Below are positions 1-9,150 of a stretch of 64,000 nucleotides of DNA, in pieces. Below the pieces are notes generated by a model, which saw only the letters and a program-made list of their open reading frames with translations, was not told the origin of the DNA and did no database searches. Position numbers and translations under genes: made by a program. The stretch comes from Leptolyngbya iicbica LK (lineage in GTDB: Bacteria > Cyanobacteriota > Cyanobacteriia > Phormidesmidales > Phormidesmidaceae): assembly GCF_004212215.1 (NCBI RefSeq), contig NZ_QVFV01000002.1:62001-126000 (forward strand). The letters are read 5' to 3'. Each line of letters begins with the position of its first letter. Within the stretch, counting starts at the first letter, position 1.

Positions 1-126
1 GCGAGTCAGTATGGTATCCGCAGCATTCCAACGTTGATGATTTTCAAGGGTGGTCAACGGGTTGATATGGTTGTTGGTGCCGTTCCCAAAACGACTCTGG
101 CAAACACACTCGAAAAATATCTTTAG
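1..126 (+). CDS. Thioredoxin, C-terminal part (gene starts before the window)
   Basis: The first 41 codons read in frame 1 to a TAG stop and contain the thioredoxin C-terminal signature: the cis-proline segment [11 protein letters not shown], then [10 protein letters not shown] and a closing amphipathic helix ending EKYL. Thioredoxins are small cytosolic disulfide reductases that keep target enzymes reduced. The CxxC active site lies upstream of the window, so the type (m, x, y) cannot be assigned. A clear terminator follows. Confidence 0.9.
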   Translation, partial: ASQYGIRSIPTLMIFKGGQRVDMVVGAVPKTTLANTLEKYL

Positions 127-186
127 GGATTGATGAATCTGCCGTTGATCTTACTCAGGCAGCTAATCCTAACGGTTGACGATATG

Positions 187-223
187 AAGTGACACTGTAT
201 CGAACAGAGCAGTGTCACTTTTT
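187..223 (+). terminator. Intrinsic terminator of the thioredoxin gene
   Basis: An 11-bp perfect stem (AAGTGACACTG with CAGTGTCACTT) and a 12-nt loop are followed by a short T run, about 60 bp after the thioredoxin stop. Confidence 0.8.
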
Positions 224-402
224 GATCTGGCAAATTCTTGTCACGGGTGTCACGACAACGGCGACTTTGATTGTGATGTCTCTGCATTAAAGCTTTAACG
301 ATGCGGTTGCAATGCGTGAACGCCGGACTGCAGAAAATCGACAAAGCCGAACTATCTAAACCACGTCATTTATATAAATGCTTACAAAGTGCCCTTCTTC
401 TC

Positions 403-1470
403 TTAGGTCGGCGCTATCAAGTCATACACCGCAAATTGTTCTAGAAACTGAAAGCGTTCGCGTAACTTGGGTGGAACGTCCACTAAGTGCAATCTAGCCA
501 ACCAATCCTGATCCTGAATTTCCGCCCTTACTTGGCTGGAAACAAACGTACGACTACTGGCCGCCGGAGTGAGCTTAGAGGCCAGCACCTGCACTCCAGA
601 CGCAAGATGAAACGCTTCACCATAAACATATGTTCGGAACAGGTAAATATCGCCTTTATGCATGCCGACGGTCATCGCGCAGGAGACCTGATGGGTCTGC
701 TGAAAGGCTTGCCAGTCTGACACCAGTGCATCAACCGCCGCCAGTGCCGTCTCAACTGAATCAAACAGCATTATGCACGCATCACCAATAAACATATTGA
801 TGTCGCCACCAAACTTTTGACACACCTGCTTATGTAGCAGCTCATGCTGCGTTAACACCTGCTCAACTTGCTGAATACTATGAGTCTTGGCGTAGATGTT
901 GTAGTTAGTCAGGTCAGAAATCACGATGACTTGGTCTGGGAGCACGCGGGTGCGATGTTGCAGATTGACCTTGTAGACCTGAGTCGTCTGGGTCATCCCC
1001 TTGAGCGAGAATTCACCAACATATGAGGTGTTGATCTCCGCCGCATTCAACGCGAGACAGGCCGCTTGCGAGAGATAGATTTCGTCTGGCGGCGTGACCG
1101 ACTCTAGACGGGCGGCGAGGTTAACAGGTGCGCCAAAAATGTCATTACCTTGATGCAATACGTCGCCTAATACAATCACGATGCGAACTGCAAGGCGATC
1201 GTCATCGCTTTTGCCCGTCTGCTCTAGGCGCAACTCGGCTTGGATAGCGCTGGCCGCCAAGGCCGCATCGGTGACGCTGGGAAATGTCAGCCAAAAGGCG
1301 TCCCCTTCTCCTTTCACCAGTTGGCCATCTTGCTTGGCGACCAGGTCTAAAATAAATTGCTTGTGCTCTGACAACAGCGTGCTTAACTCCGCCTCTGATA
1401 GGCGGCCTACGGTATTAGTAAAGCCACGAATATCAGTTTTCATAATGACGGTCGATCGCAATTCGCCCAT
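403..1470 (-). CDS. Soluble protein with two tandem class III nucleotide-cyclase domains
   Basis: The 355-residue protein holds two cyclase-homology domains in a row and no membrane segment. Domain 1 (about 8-170) has the metal-binding pattern TDIRGFT, GEGDAFW and the FGAPVNLAARLE helix, so it looks complete. Domain 2 (about 180-345) keeps the two aspartate positions (ISDLTNY, FIGDACIMLF), but its last motif is YGEAFHLAS, lacking the usual N..AR pair, so it may be a degenerate partner. Class III enzymes make cAMP or cGMP from a dimer; here one chain could form the pair. No sensor domain is visible. The nucleotide product cannot be told from sequence alone. Confidence 0.8.
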   Translation of the reverse strand: MGELRSTVIMKTDIRGFTNTVGRLSEAELSTLLSEHKQFILDLVAKQDGQLVKGEGDAFWLTFPSVTDAALAASAIQAELRLEQTGKSDDDRLAVRIVIVLGDVLHQGNDIFGAPVNLAARLESVTPPDEIYLSQAACLALNAAEINTSYVGEFSLKGMTQTTQVYKVNLQHRTRVLPDQVIVISDLTNYNIYAKTHSIQQVEQVLTQHELLHKQVCQKFGGDINMFIGDACIMLFDSVETALAAVDALVSDWQAFQQTHQVSCAMTVGMHKGDIYLFRTYVYGEAFHLASGVQVLASKLTPAASSRTFVSSQVRAEIQDQDWLARLHLVDVPPKLRERFQFLEQFAVYDLIAPT

Positions 1471-1868
1471 TGAATTTTCCCTGACTAATACCCCGGTTTG
1501 TTTGCAAATGAGGTTTAAGGGGGTTGCTTGGGGGCGTCAATCGCGGGAATTGCCAAAGGTTAGCTCAGACACTCCAACCGATTACCGACGCTCCTCAACC
1601 ATATACCAACAACTTTTCATGACTGACGTTGTCAACCAGTAGACTGATACGTCTAGAGAGATCGCCCAACCTCGTAGCACCAAATTAGATTGACAACTGA
1701 TTAGTTTTTGCAACTCTAAAAATAAGCAAGCTTAATATTAAAAAATCAATATCAACATTGGTCTTAAAGGCTCGAATTCTTAGCGGAATGATATTCTCTT
1801 CATAGAACAGAAGCAATCGTTTTAAATAGCTGCATTTGCTTTCTTCAATATAAATTCAGGTGTTCGCG
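1471..1868. other. Intergenic region between the divergent cyclase gene and bicA
   Basis: About 400 bp holding the promoters of two divergent genes. The part nearest bicA (1680-1860) is clearly AT-rich. A TTGACA hexamer lies at 1690-1695, but I see no well-spaced -10 box, so no promoter is called. No coding potential is convincing. Confidence 0.4.
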
Positions 1869-3563
1869 ATGGCACTGACAAACCGCATAAACTTCAACAA
1901 TTTGCGCGGAGATCTCTTTGGCGGTGTGACGGCAGCCGTGATTGCTTTACCGATGGCACTGGCCTTTGGTGTTGCATCCGGTGCTGGCCCTGCTGCTGGT
2001 CTCTACGGCGCTGTTCTGGTCGGCTTTTTTGCCGCGCTCTTTGGCGGTACTCCCACCCTCATTTCTGAACCCACCGGCCCGATGACGGTGGTCATGACGG
2101 CGATTATCGCCGAATTAATCGCCGCCAACCCAGAAAATGGTATGGCCATGGCCTTTACGGTGGTCATGATGGCGGGGATTTTACAAATTATTTTTGGCTT
2201 GCTCAAGCTGGGCCGATACGTCACATTGATGCCCTACACCGTGATTTCTGGCTTCATGTCTGGGATCGGGGTGATTCTGATCATTTTGCAAATTGGCCCG
2301 TTTTTAGGACAGCCTAGTCCCAAAGGCGGCGTCGTTGGCACCCTCACCAACCTGCCTGAATTATTGAGTAATGCTGTAGCTCCAGAAGTGATTCTGGCTG
2401 TGTTTACCATTGCGGTATTATTCCTCATGCCAAAGCGCTTTAGGCGCATTCTGCCGCCGCAGTTGGTAGTGCTAATTGCCGGAACTTTGCTGTCAATTGC
2501 GTTCTTTGGGGATGCCGACATTCGCCGGATTGGGGCGATTCCGACGGGTTTGCCAGCACTACAAGTCCCCACCTTTACGGTGGCTCAGTTTCAGATCATG
2601 TTGATCGATGCTTTGATGCTGGCCGCTTTGGGCTGCATTGACGCCCTGCTGACATCTATGGTGGCCGACAGCTTAACCCGCACTCAGCATCAATCGGATA
2701 AGGAATTAATTGGCCAGGGCATCGGCAACCTGATGTCAGGTATCTTTGGCGGTTTGCCAGGAGCTGGGGCGACGATGGGCACCGTTGTCAATATTCAAAC
2801 TGGGGGGCGGACGGCTCTTTCTGGTCTGGTGCGGGCCTTATTGCTCATGGTGGTCGTGCTGGGGGCGGCAGGCTTGATTGCACCGATTCCCCTGGCGGTA
2901 TTGGCGGGTATCGCCATGAAGGTGGGCTTTGATATTTTGGATTGGAGCTTCCTCAAACGGGCGCATAGCGTTTCTTGGAAAGGCACGATGATCATGTACG
3001 GCGTGCTGTTCCTCACTGTGTTTGTGGATCTGATTGTGGCGGTGGGCGTCGGCATGTTTGTCGCTAACATTCTCACGATTGATCGCTTGACTAAGCTGCA
3101 AGCTGAAGGGGTCAAAACCATCACTGATGCGGATGAAGATGAAGACCTGCAGATGACCGCCGAGGAACAAGCGCTGCTCGATCGCGCTAACGGTCGTGTG
3201 TTGCTCTTTCACCTCAGTGGGCCCATGATCTTTGGGGTGGCTAAGGCGATCGCTCGTGAACATAACGCCATGAAAGACCATAAAGTCTTGGTGCTGGATT
3301 TGCATGATGTCCCCATGCTCGGGGTAACGGCGTCGCTTTCGCTGGAAAATATGATCCAAGATGCAAGTGAAAACGATCGCCCGGTGTTTATCGCAGGGGC
3401 GTCGGAACAAGCGATGCGTCGGTTAAACAAGCTTGGGGTCCGTCGCTTTGTGCCCGATGCGCACATCGTGGCCAATCGTGTCGCAGCGCTCGAGGGTGCT
3501 CTGACGCTGCTAGAGGAGACTCCTGAGGATAGCGCAACGGTAATGCCGTCTTCCATTAGCTAG
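1869..3563 (+). CDS. bicA: SulP-family Na+-dependent bicarbonate transporter, BicA type
   Basis: The 564-residue plasma-membrane protein takes up HCO3- with Na+ for the CO2-concentrating mechanism. The N-terminal segment NLRGDLFGGVTAAVIALPMALAF, the LISEPTGPMTVVMTA motif, FMSGIGVILIILQ and the GAGATMGTVVNIQ segment match what I recall of characterised BicA. About 11-14 hydrophobic helices are followed by a cytosolic STAS domain (about 430-550; GRVLLFHLSGPMIFGVA). The ATG at 1869 is chosen over GTG at 1860 because it gives the same distance to the RGD motif as in BicA. The next gene is an NhaS3-like Na+/H+ antiporter, a pairing known for bicA, which would supply the sodium gradient. Sulfate transport is the family alternative but less likely. 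Confidence 0.9.
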   Translation: MALTNRINFNNLRGDLFGGVTAAVIALPMALAFGVASGAGPAAGLYGAVLVGFFAALFGGTPTLISEPTGPMTVVMTAIIAELIAANPENGMAMAFTVVMMAGILQIIFGLLKLGRYVTLMPYTVISGFMSGIGVILIILQIGPFLGQPSPKGGVVGTLTNLPELLSNAVAPEVILAVFTIAVLFLMPKRFRRILPPQLVVLIAGTLLSIAFFGDADIRRIGAIPTGLPALQVPTFTVAQFQIMLIDALMLAALGCIDALLTSMVADSLTRTQHQSDKELIGQGIGNLMSGIFGGLPGAGATMGTVVNIQTGGRTALSGLVRALLLMVVVLGAAGLIAPIPLAVLAGIAMKVGFDILDWSFLKRAHSVSWKGTMIMYGVLFLTVFVDLIVAVGVGMFVANILTIDRLTKLQAEGVKTITDADEDEDLQMTAEEQALLDRANGRVLLFHLSGPMIFGVAKAIAREHNAMKDHKVLVLDLHDVPMLGVTASLSLENMIQDASENDRPVFIAGASEQAMRRLNKLGVRRFVPDAHIVANRVAALEGALTLLEETPEDSATVMPSSIS

Positions 3564-3634
3564 CACGATCGTTTTAGCCAAGGGTAGGGATGAGACCGCA
3601 ATCTTCCCTGCCTCTCAGAGCCTCATCAGTCTTG

Positions 3635-3700
3635 CAGTCATCCTATCTTCCCCTGGGGCAGGATGGATGACTGTGTCGTCGCGCTGATTGTAATCAGCGC
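3635..3700. other. Two strong hairpins between bicA and the antiporter gene
   Basis: A long imperfect stem (CAGTCATCC at 3635-3643 pairing with GGATGACTG at 3665-3673, with further pairing inside) is followed by a perfect 9-bp stem (GCGCTGATT / AATCAGCGC, 3681-3700). Neither has a T tract, so neither is a standard terminator. They may set the bicA/antiporter transcript ratio or protect an mRNA end; this is inference. Confidence 0.5.
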
Positions 3701-3814
3701 CTTGCTTCCTGTGCTTGGTGCTTGCATCAGGTAGCCCTGTTCACTCACATCGCCAGAGTCTCGACAATGGCGGTGACCAAACCTCACTCAACCACTTTTC
3801 AACGTCGTTAGGAA

Positions 3815-5194
3815 ATGTCTGCAATGCTCTCTCCCGATTTGGTGAATCATTCCCTTGTCGTTTCCTCCGTGCTCGCGGAGGTGCCCTCAGAAGAAGCCGC
3901 TCCCCTCATTTTGGCTGGGGTATTGCTCAGCCTCATGGTGGTTTATCTCGCCAGTAAGTTGGGCGGCGAGTTGTCAAAGTTAATCGGCTTACCCCCAGTC
4001 CTCGGAGAGTTGGTCAGCGGGGTGTTGGTCGGGGTTTCTGCCTTACATCTGTTGGTTTTTCCAGAAGCTGGAGTCGAAGCCTCTAGTTCCGTCTTGATGA
4101 ACGCCTTGCAAGTCTTGATGGGCACCTCTGGCGAAACCCTGAACTATGTGTTTGAAACCCAGGGCGAAATTATTTCCGTCCTGGCCGAACTGGGTGTCAT
4201 CATTTTGCTGTTTGAAATCGGGTTGGAATCGGACCTGAAAGAGCTGCAAAAAGTTGGTTGGCAAGCCGCAATTGTTGCCGTCGTCGGGGTGGTAGCCCCG
4301 TTTGCCTTGGGAACTGTTGGCCTGATGGCGATCTTTCATGTGGCTGCACTGCCGGCAATTTTTGCTGGTGCAGCGCTGACCGCAACCAGTATCGGCATTA
4401 CCTCGAAGGTGCTGTCAGAGTTGGGACAACTGCGATCGCGAGAAGGTCAAATCATTGTGGGTGCGGCTGTCATGGACGACGTGCTCGGTATAATCGTTCT
4501 GGCTGTCGTCGCTAGTCTGGCTAAAACTGGTGACGTATCGCTCACCAACGTGGCCATTTTGATTGCCAGTGCCAGCGGCTTTTTGCTCGGCGCAATTCTG
4601 GTCGGGCGGGGATTCAACAAAGTCTTTGGCAGCATTGCCGATCGTTTGCAGACTCGTGGCAACCTCGTCATTCCAGCGTTAACCTTTGCCCTGGCCTTGG
4701 CCTTTGTTGCCCAAGTCGTCCATTTAGAAGCCATCCTGGGTGCATTTGCCGCCGGTCTCGTGCTTGACGAAACCGACCAGCGCAAAGAGTTGGATCGACA
4801 AATCATTCCCATTGCCGATGTTCTGGTGCCCATCTTCTTCGTCACCGTAGGCGCACGGGTAGACCTTGGGGTCTTAAACCCGATTCATCCGGAAAACCGC
4901 GCTGGCTTGATCATCGCGGCCTTTCTAATTGTGGTCGCCATTATCGGTAAAGCCATTACCGGCTGGGCGGTCTTTGGCAAAGAGCCAGTCAATCGCTTGG
5001 CCGTCGGCGTGGGCATGATTCCTCGGGGGGAAGTCGGTTTGGTCTTTGCGGGCATCGGGGCCGCTAGCGGTACGCTCGATCGCCCTCTGCAAGCTGCCAT
5101 CATCGCCATGGTGATTCTCACGACGCTAGTCGCACCATTGCTGCTGCGCTGGGCCTTCCGCGAAGAAGCAGCAGGAGTGGAAACTGTTGTTTAG
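3815..5194 (+). CDS. Na+/H+ antiporter, CPA2 family, NhaS3-like
   Basis: The 459-residue polytopic membrane protein has about 12-13 helices. Visible CPA2 features are GLPPVLGELVSGVLVG near residue 60, the GLESDLKEL segment, ALTATSIGITSKVL and the conserved acidic pair region AAVMDDVLGIIVLAVV with the double aspartate used for ion exchange. The end is GMIPRGEVGLVFAGIG, typical of the family. Length is close to that of cyanobacterial NhaS3 (about 460). It probably exports Na+ for H+ across the thylakoid or plasma membrane. Lying 250 bp behind bicA on the same strand, it likely maintains the gradient that drives bicarbonate uptake. The exact NhaS class is inferred. Confidence 0.85.
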   Translation: MSAMLSPDLVNHSLVVSSVLAEVPSEEAAPLILAGVLLSLMVVYLASKLGGELSKLIGLPPVLGELVSGVLVGVSALHLLVFPEAGVEASSSVLMNALQVLMGTSGETLNYVFETQGEIISVLAELGVIILLFEIGLESDLKELQKVGWQAAIVAVVGVVAPFALGTVGLMAIFHVAALPAIFAGAALTATSIGITSKVLSELGQLRSREGQIIVGAAVMDDVLGIIVLAVVASLAKTGDVSLTNVAILIASASGFLLGAILVGRGFNKVFGSIADRLQTRGNLVIPALTFALALAFVAQVVHLEAILGAFAAGLVLDETDQRKELDRQIIPIADVLVPIFFVTVGARVDLGVLNPIHPENRAGLIIAAFLIVVAIIGKAITGWAVFGKEPVNRLAVGVGMIPRGEVGLVFAGIGAASGTLDRPLQAAIIAMVILTTLVAPLLLRWAFREEAAGVETVV

Positions 5195-5274
5195 CCGGGT
5201 CTGAGAGCGTTTCACTGGAACGGTAAATGCTCATTGCCAACGGCTATTAAATAATTAGCAAACCTCCTGTTGCG

Positions 5275-5311
5275 GCTGAAGCGACGCGATGATCGCGTCG
5301 CTTCAGCATTT
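5275..5311 (+). terminator. Terminator-like perfect inverted repeat after the antiporter gene
   Basis: A 16-bp perfect inverted repeat (5275-5290 and 5292-5307) with a 1-nt centre is followed by ATTTT. It is 80 bp after the antiporter stop, so it is likely its transcription end. The core contains GCGATGATCGCG-like sequence. Confidence 0.65.
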
Positions 5312-5776
5312 TAGGGAGCCATGAAGGGGCTCAGGGAAGCGTTTTCTTTTTTGCGATCGCGATCGCTGCTCCCAATTTCATCGTTGGGAGTCGCATTAGT
5401 ATCGTGAGTCATTGCGCTTGATAAAAGTCCGACAAAGACTTGGGCTGCTGTCTGGATGCGGGGTCAATGGAATTAACCGGCAACTAGCAACCGCGATCGC
5501 ATCAGAATCTGCTCACAACAACAGGACTGACACCTGACAGGGAACCTTCCACTGTCTGGTCACTTAGCCGCACTCTCTAGCTCTTGAGTTTCTGCAAAAA
5601 TACTTGAGCGTCGAATTGTAACGAAGCGGTGAAGACGAAGGGGCATCCCCGTATTTTCCCTGACAAGAAACACACATTTATATGAAGGAAGTTCGAACCT
5701 TAGGGTTCAACCGTTGATTTAGCTTCAAATATGTGAACAATCAATAGGCAAGTGTGAACAGCGATGGAGCATCACT
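5312..5776. other. Intergenic region, no gene seen
   Basis: About 465 bp without convincing coding potential. It contains overlapping HIP1 octamers (GCGATCGCGATCGC near 5354) and another HIP1 site near 5493. The last 100 bp are AT-rich and should hold the promoter of the next gene. Confidence 0.4.
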
Positions 5777-6226
5777 ATGGCCCTTGACGATTTGACTAAA
5801 GACTCGGCAGTGCAGGCGAGCATCGTCAATGACTGTGACCAATTGATTACAACTCATGTTTCTCAAAAAAGTGGCGTCTCGGGCGTAGCGCTCAAAACCG
5901 CCCATCGGATAGTCAAAGGCATCGGCCCGACTTACATTCCAGGCGCAATTAGCCGCATGTTGCCATCTACCCTAGAAGTTTTAGATCCGCTTTGGCAAGA
6001 AGCCATGACATCCGGCGATCCCGTTGCTTACCTGGAACAACACCGATCGCGCACGGCCGACCTCATCTTGAGCGTCACTGATCACCGCATTCAGTACACC
6101 TCTGGTCCCATCATTGGTGTGTACAACAAGCTGCGCAAATCGGTCAAAGGTGACATCGAAGCAGTTGTGCCGGAGTTAGCGGGCATCCTGCACCGCCATC
6201 ATATTCAACTCCTCCAAAGAGCTTGA
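5777..6226 (+). CDS. Conserved hypothetical protein, resembles DUF6918
   Basis: A 149-residue soluble, mostly helical protein with no signal peptide or membrane segment. The pattern SGVSGVALKTAHRIVKGIGP, then RMLPSTLEVLDPLWQEA, recalls the small DUF6918 family as I remember it; function unknown. It stands alone, with its own upstream region of over 450 bp and a convergent neighbour (chlP). The ATG follows GATGGAGCATC, a weak GGAG ribosome site. Family assignment is tentative. Confidence 0.65.
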   Translation: MALDDLTKDSAVQASIVNDCDQLITTHVSQKSGVSGVALKTAHRIVKGIGPTYIPGAISRMLPSTLEVLDPLWQEAMTSGDPVAYLEQHRSRTADLILSVTDHRIQYTSGPIIGVYNKLRKSVKGDIEAVVPELAGILHRHHIQLLQRA

Positions 6227-6297
6227 TCATGCTTGATTGAGGGCACCACAGTAGCGGTGCCTCAATGCTTCTCATCTCAATTACCCACAACACAACA

Positions 6298-6332
6298 ACA
6301 AAAAAGCCGAGGGGGTTTTGACCGCCTCGGCT
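6298..6332 (-). terminator. Intrinsic terminator of chlP
   Basis: Read on the minus strand: an 8-bp stem AGCCGAGG / CCTCGGCT with a 12-nt loop, followed by TTTTTTTG. It lies 28 bp after the chlP stop. Confidence 0.85.
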
Positions 6333-6359
6333 GTGGGAGTGTGTCAAGGAAAACTCGGT

Positions 6360-7595
6360 CTACCAGGTGCGAGTGGGTGATAAAGCACTGCCCCGCAACA
6401 AGCTACCAACGGTCTTGGCCGTAATTTTGAGCTGCGTCAAGGGATTGGCGGGAACGACCGTTTTATACAGATAGCTGTCAAAGGTCAGCTTCTGCACATC
6501 CATATCGGCACACATCTCAACGAACGCTTCTCGCGTTGCATCCGTGCGATAGAAAACGCGCTGCAGCAGGTCGAGTACCAGATAAGTCGCTCCATACTCC
6601 TTATCCCAACGCTTGATGTAAGTCTTTAGGTCAGCCTCAGTCGGAATACGCTGACCCGCGTGGGAAAGTTCGACAATGGTTTCGGCACACATGCGAGCCG
6701 ACTTGGCGGCAAAGTAAATGCCCTCACCAGAAGATTTGGTGACGGTACCTGCCGCGTCACCCACCAAGGCAACCCGACCGACCACCCGGCGTGGACGAGG
6801 ATGCTCAGGAATGGGGTGGGCCTCAACTTTAATGATTTCGCCGCCTTCGATACGCTTAGCCGCGCGCTGACGAATACCCGCTTGCAGAGACTTAATCTTG
6901 GCCTGGTTAACCCGCATGGTCCCAGTGCCCACTGCGACGTGATCGTACTTGGGGAAAACCCAAGCGTAAAAGTCGGGGGAGACATCATTACCGACGTACA
7001 TTTCAGCCAATTCTTCGTAATAGGCCATCTTGTCGTCAGGAATACGGATGCGCTCTTGGAACGCGATCGCATAGTTATAATCGCCCGCATCGATAGCCTT
7101 GGCTACACGCGAATTAGCACCATCCGCACCGATCACCAGATCAACCTGCAGGGTTCTGTCGTCGCCGACCAACCCATCGGGACGATGCTCAGTGTAGTGC
7201 AGCGTGTAGGGGTCGCTATCGGTCTGGGGGAGCTCTAACTTATACATCGTGCCATTGATGAGCTTGGCACCGAGCTTGGCAGCGCGATCGCGCAAAAATC
7301 CATCCAGCACTTCACGACGGCACATCCCGATATATTCATCAGGCTTAAGCGTGCTGCCAATATTGACTTCAATATTTGAAGGAGAGATCATCTTCATCTT
7401 CCGCACCCGTCGGTCAATGATCTCGGGGGGGAGGTCAAATTCATCGACCATACAGAGAGGAATCGCACCACCGCAAGGCTTGGCATTATCCAGCTTGCGT
7501 TCTAGCAAATAGGTTTCAATTCCAGCTTTGGCTAAGGTTTCAGCAGCAGAGGAGCCCGCTGGCCCGCCTCCGACAACGGCAACTCGCAGGGTCAA
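6360..7595 (-). CDS. chlP: Geranylgeranyl reductase (chlorophyll and tocopherol phytyl chain)
   Basis: The 411-residue flavoprotein uses NADPH to reduce the geranylgeranyl chain, free or on chlorophyllide, to phytyl. The N-terminal FAD-binding motif VAVVGGGPAGSSAAETLA, the KPCGGAIPLCMVDEF motif, and the second FAD motif VGRVALVGDAAGTVTKSSGEG are all present, and length equals that of cyanobacterial ChlP. The start is a TTG that lies exactly where the family begins (MTLRVAVVGGG). It is monocistronic, with a terminator behind it. A VTE6-like phytyl-phosphate kinase 12 kb away could recycle the phytol made here. Confidence 0.97.
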   Translation of the reverse strand: MTLRVAVVGGGPAGSSAAETLAKAGIETYLLERKLDNAKPCGGAIPLCMVDEFDLPPEIIDRRVRKMKMISPSNIEVNIGSTLKPDEYIGMCRREVLDGFLRDRAAKLGAKLINGTMYKLELPQTDSDPYTLHYTEHRPDGLVGDDRTLQVDLVIGADGANSRVAKAIDAGDYNYAIAFQERIRIPDDKMAYYEELAEMYVGNDVSPDFYAWVFPKYDHVAVGTGTMRVNQAKIKSLQAGIRQRAAKRIEGGEIIKVEAHPIPEHPRPRRVVGRVALVGDAAGTVTKSSGEGIYFAAKSARMCAETIVELSHAGQRIPTEADLKTYIKRWDKEYGATYLVLDLLQRVFYRTDATREAFVEMCADMDVQKLTFDSYLYKTVVPANPLTQLKITAKTVGSLLRGSALSPTRTW

Positions 7596-8162
7596 GAGCT
7601 TTTCTCCAGATTGTTCAAATCTACGAAACGCATACTATCACGGGCTTTTCGTCATTCCTGGCAGTTTCGCGGGGTTGTAACCGTAATGAAACAGTCGTTT
7701 ACAATTAGATACCAGAAGTGGGAGGTTCTTTATGCCCGAGATGCCAATATCTCAATACATTCTAAATACGTTGTTATTGGTTGATGATGCGATTGACCGC
7801 TAAGGGGAACAGTTGCGGTGCGACTCAAGATTTGGTTGCTTAAGACGCTAGGTAAACGTCTGCGCCTATGGTTTTTGGCTTCTGGACTCTCTCGATAGTT
7901 GATTGAGCGGTTGCACACGGTAGGATTGCGCTATCTTTGGGCATGCTAACCAGAGGCTGGCTGAGCAAGGTTGAAGTTTGCCACGCAGTTGAGTCGTCCA
8001 ACTTTTCATCATCAAGATTGAGGGCTTGAAGATCGCCAACAAGATTTGCCAAATTTGGGAATTTTATCTCAAAGCAAGTCGCCCCCACTCGTTTACAAAT
8101 GGTCTGTTAGATTGACCTCACAAAGGTGCATCTTAAAGGCGGAGGTATGTCATTAAAAGGTT
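7596..8162. other. Intergenic region upstream of chlP and of the STAS gene
   Basis: About 570 bp between divergent genes. Short open frames here lack family features, and I do not accept them as genes. It should hold both promoters; I cannot place them with confidence. Confidence 0.35.
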
Positions 8163-8522
8163 ATGGATCAGAAAACGCACACTACTGATGATGGCCGACA
8201 AGTTATCGTGATTACGCCCACTGGGCGGTTAGACATCACGACTGCTTGGCAGTTTCGTCTCAACCTCCAGGACTGCATTTCTAGACTGAGCCCTCATGTC
8301 GTCATTAATCTCAGCCAGGTCAACTTTATTGACAGCTCTGGCCTGACGTCCTTAGTAGCGGGAATGCGTGACGCCGATAAAGTCCAGGGCAGTTTCCGCA
8401 TTTGTAATGTCCATCCCGAAGCTAAGCTGGTGTTCGAAGTCACCATGATGGATTCGGTCTTTGAGCTCTACGAAACCGAAGAAGAAGCCTTGCAAAACAA
8501 CCCTAAGCAGATTGCGAGCTAA
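8163..8522 (+). CDS. STAS-domain protein, anti-sigma-factor antagonist type
   Basis: A 119-residue single-domain protein. The STAS fold is seen in VVINLSQVNFIDSSGLTSLVAGMRDA: the DSSGL motif carries the serine that partner kinases phosphorylate. Proteins of this kind switch anti-sigma factors or other signalling partners in the cytosol. No cognate kinase or phosphatase is adjacent, so the partner is unknown. Its last 20 bp overlap the end of the convergent CpcT-like gene. Confidence 0.85.
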   Translation: MDQKTHTTDDGRQVIVITPTGRLDITTAWQFRLNLQDCISRLSPHVVINLSQVNFIDSSGLTSLVAGMRDADKVQGSFRICNVHPEAKLVFEVTMMDSVFELYETEEEALQNNPKQIAS

Positions 8523-9150
8523 CGGGATCAGGGAGTTGAGCGCTGTCATCGTGCGTCTTGATTAATTTGAATGGGCCGTGCAGGGCTCCCCAGGTGGGTT
8601 TATGGGTGGCGGCATCAATCCCTTTGTCGTACATCCAAAAGGCGGCTGCAATAGAGTTGTCAGGGCTAGTCGCGATCGCATCAAATGCCAGCTCTACTAG
8701 TTTGGTTTCACCATTGACAACAAACTGACAATATTGCCCCGGCTGCTGCCTCGCCTCAAAACGAATAGTGTTGCCTTCGGCTCGGCTCTGAATAGACAAA
8801 CGACTATTCACTAAAGTTTGTAAGTCGTCAGGTTGAAGTGCTTGCAGACGCTCGGGAGCTTGCGTTGCCCCCTGCCAGGCCAGCGGATTCTTTAACGCAT
8901 AATATTCAGCCGTGAGCTGGTCAGTCTCGTTTCTGATTCTCAAGACTCTTTGCCGATAAGGGGCTTGGTCAAATGCAGCGCTAGCTTGCTCGATCAAGAA
9001 GGTGACACTGTCTTCAACAAATAGGCGTGTTGGAGAACACCAGAGTCGCAGGTGAACATACCAAGCGGGATCAGCTAGGGCCTGATCGCGATTTTGAAAC
9101 GTCCCTGCTAATGTTCGACATAGTTGTTCGAACGCTGTTGATGCCGTCAT
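8503..9150 (-). CDS. Chromophore lyase of the CpcT/CpeT family
   Basis: The 215-residue protein shows the family marks: the early AGTFQNRDQALADPAWYVHLRLW segment, then PYRQRVLRI, and near the C-terminus YDKGIDAATHKPTWGALHGPFKL. CpcT/CpeT enzymes attach phycocyanobilin or phycoerythrobilin to a beta-subunit cysteine (position 153-155) of phycobiliproteins, serving phycobilisome assembly. Whether this copy is CpcT proper or a paralogue cannot be decided, since no phycobiliprotein gene is near. Its 3' end overlaps the STAS gene tail to tail by 20 bp. Confidence 0.85.
   Translation of the reverse strand: MTASTAFEQLCRTLAGTFQNRDQALADPAWYVHLRLWCSPTRLFVEDSVTFLIEQASAAFDQAPYRQRVLRIRNETDQLTAEYYALKNPLAWQGATQAPERLQALQPDDLQTLVNSRLSIQSRAEGNTIRFEARQQPGQYCQFVVNGETKLVELAFDAIATSPDNSIAAAFWMYDKGIDAATHKPTWGALHGPFKLIKTHDDSAQLPDPVSSQSA

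Noticed and set aside
1181-1642. Plus-strand frame of 153 codons across the cyclase start
   Set aside because: It covers the antisense of a conserved cyclase domain and has no recognisable features.
2838-3410. Minus-strand frame of 190 codons inside bicA
   Set aside because: It lies fully under a strongly supported gene and is rich in H, Q and R as expected of an antisense shadow.
7730-8088. Two short overlapping minus-strand frames between chlP and the STAS gene
   Set aside because: They overlap each other, have no motif and lie in an expected promoter region.
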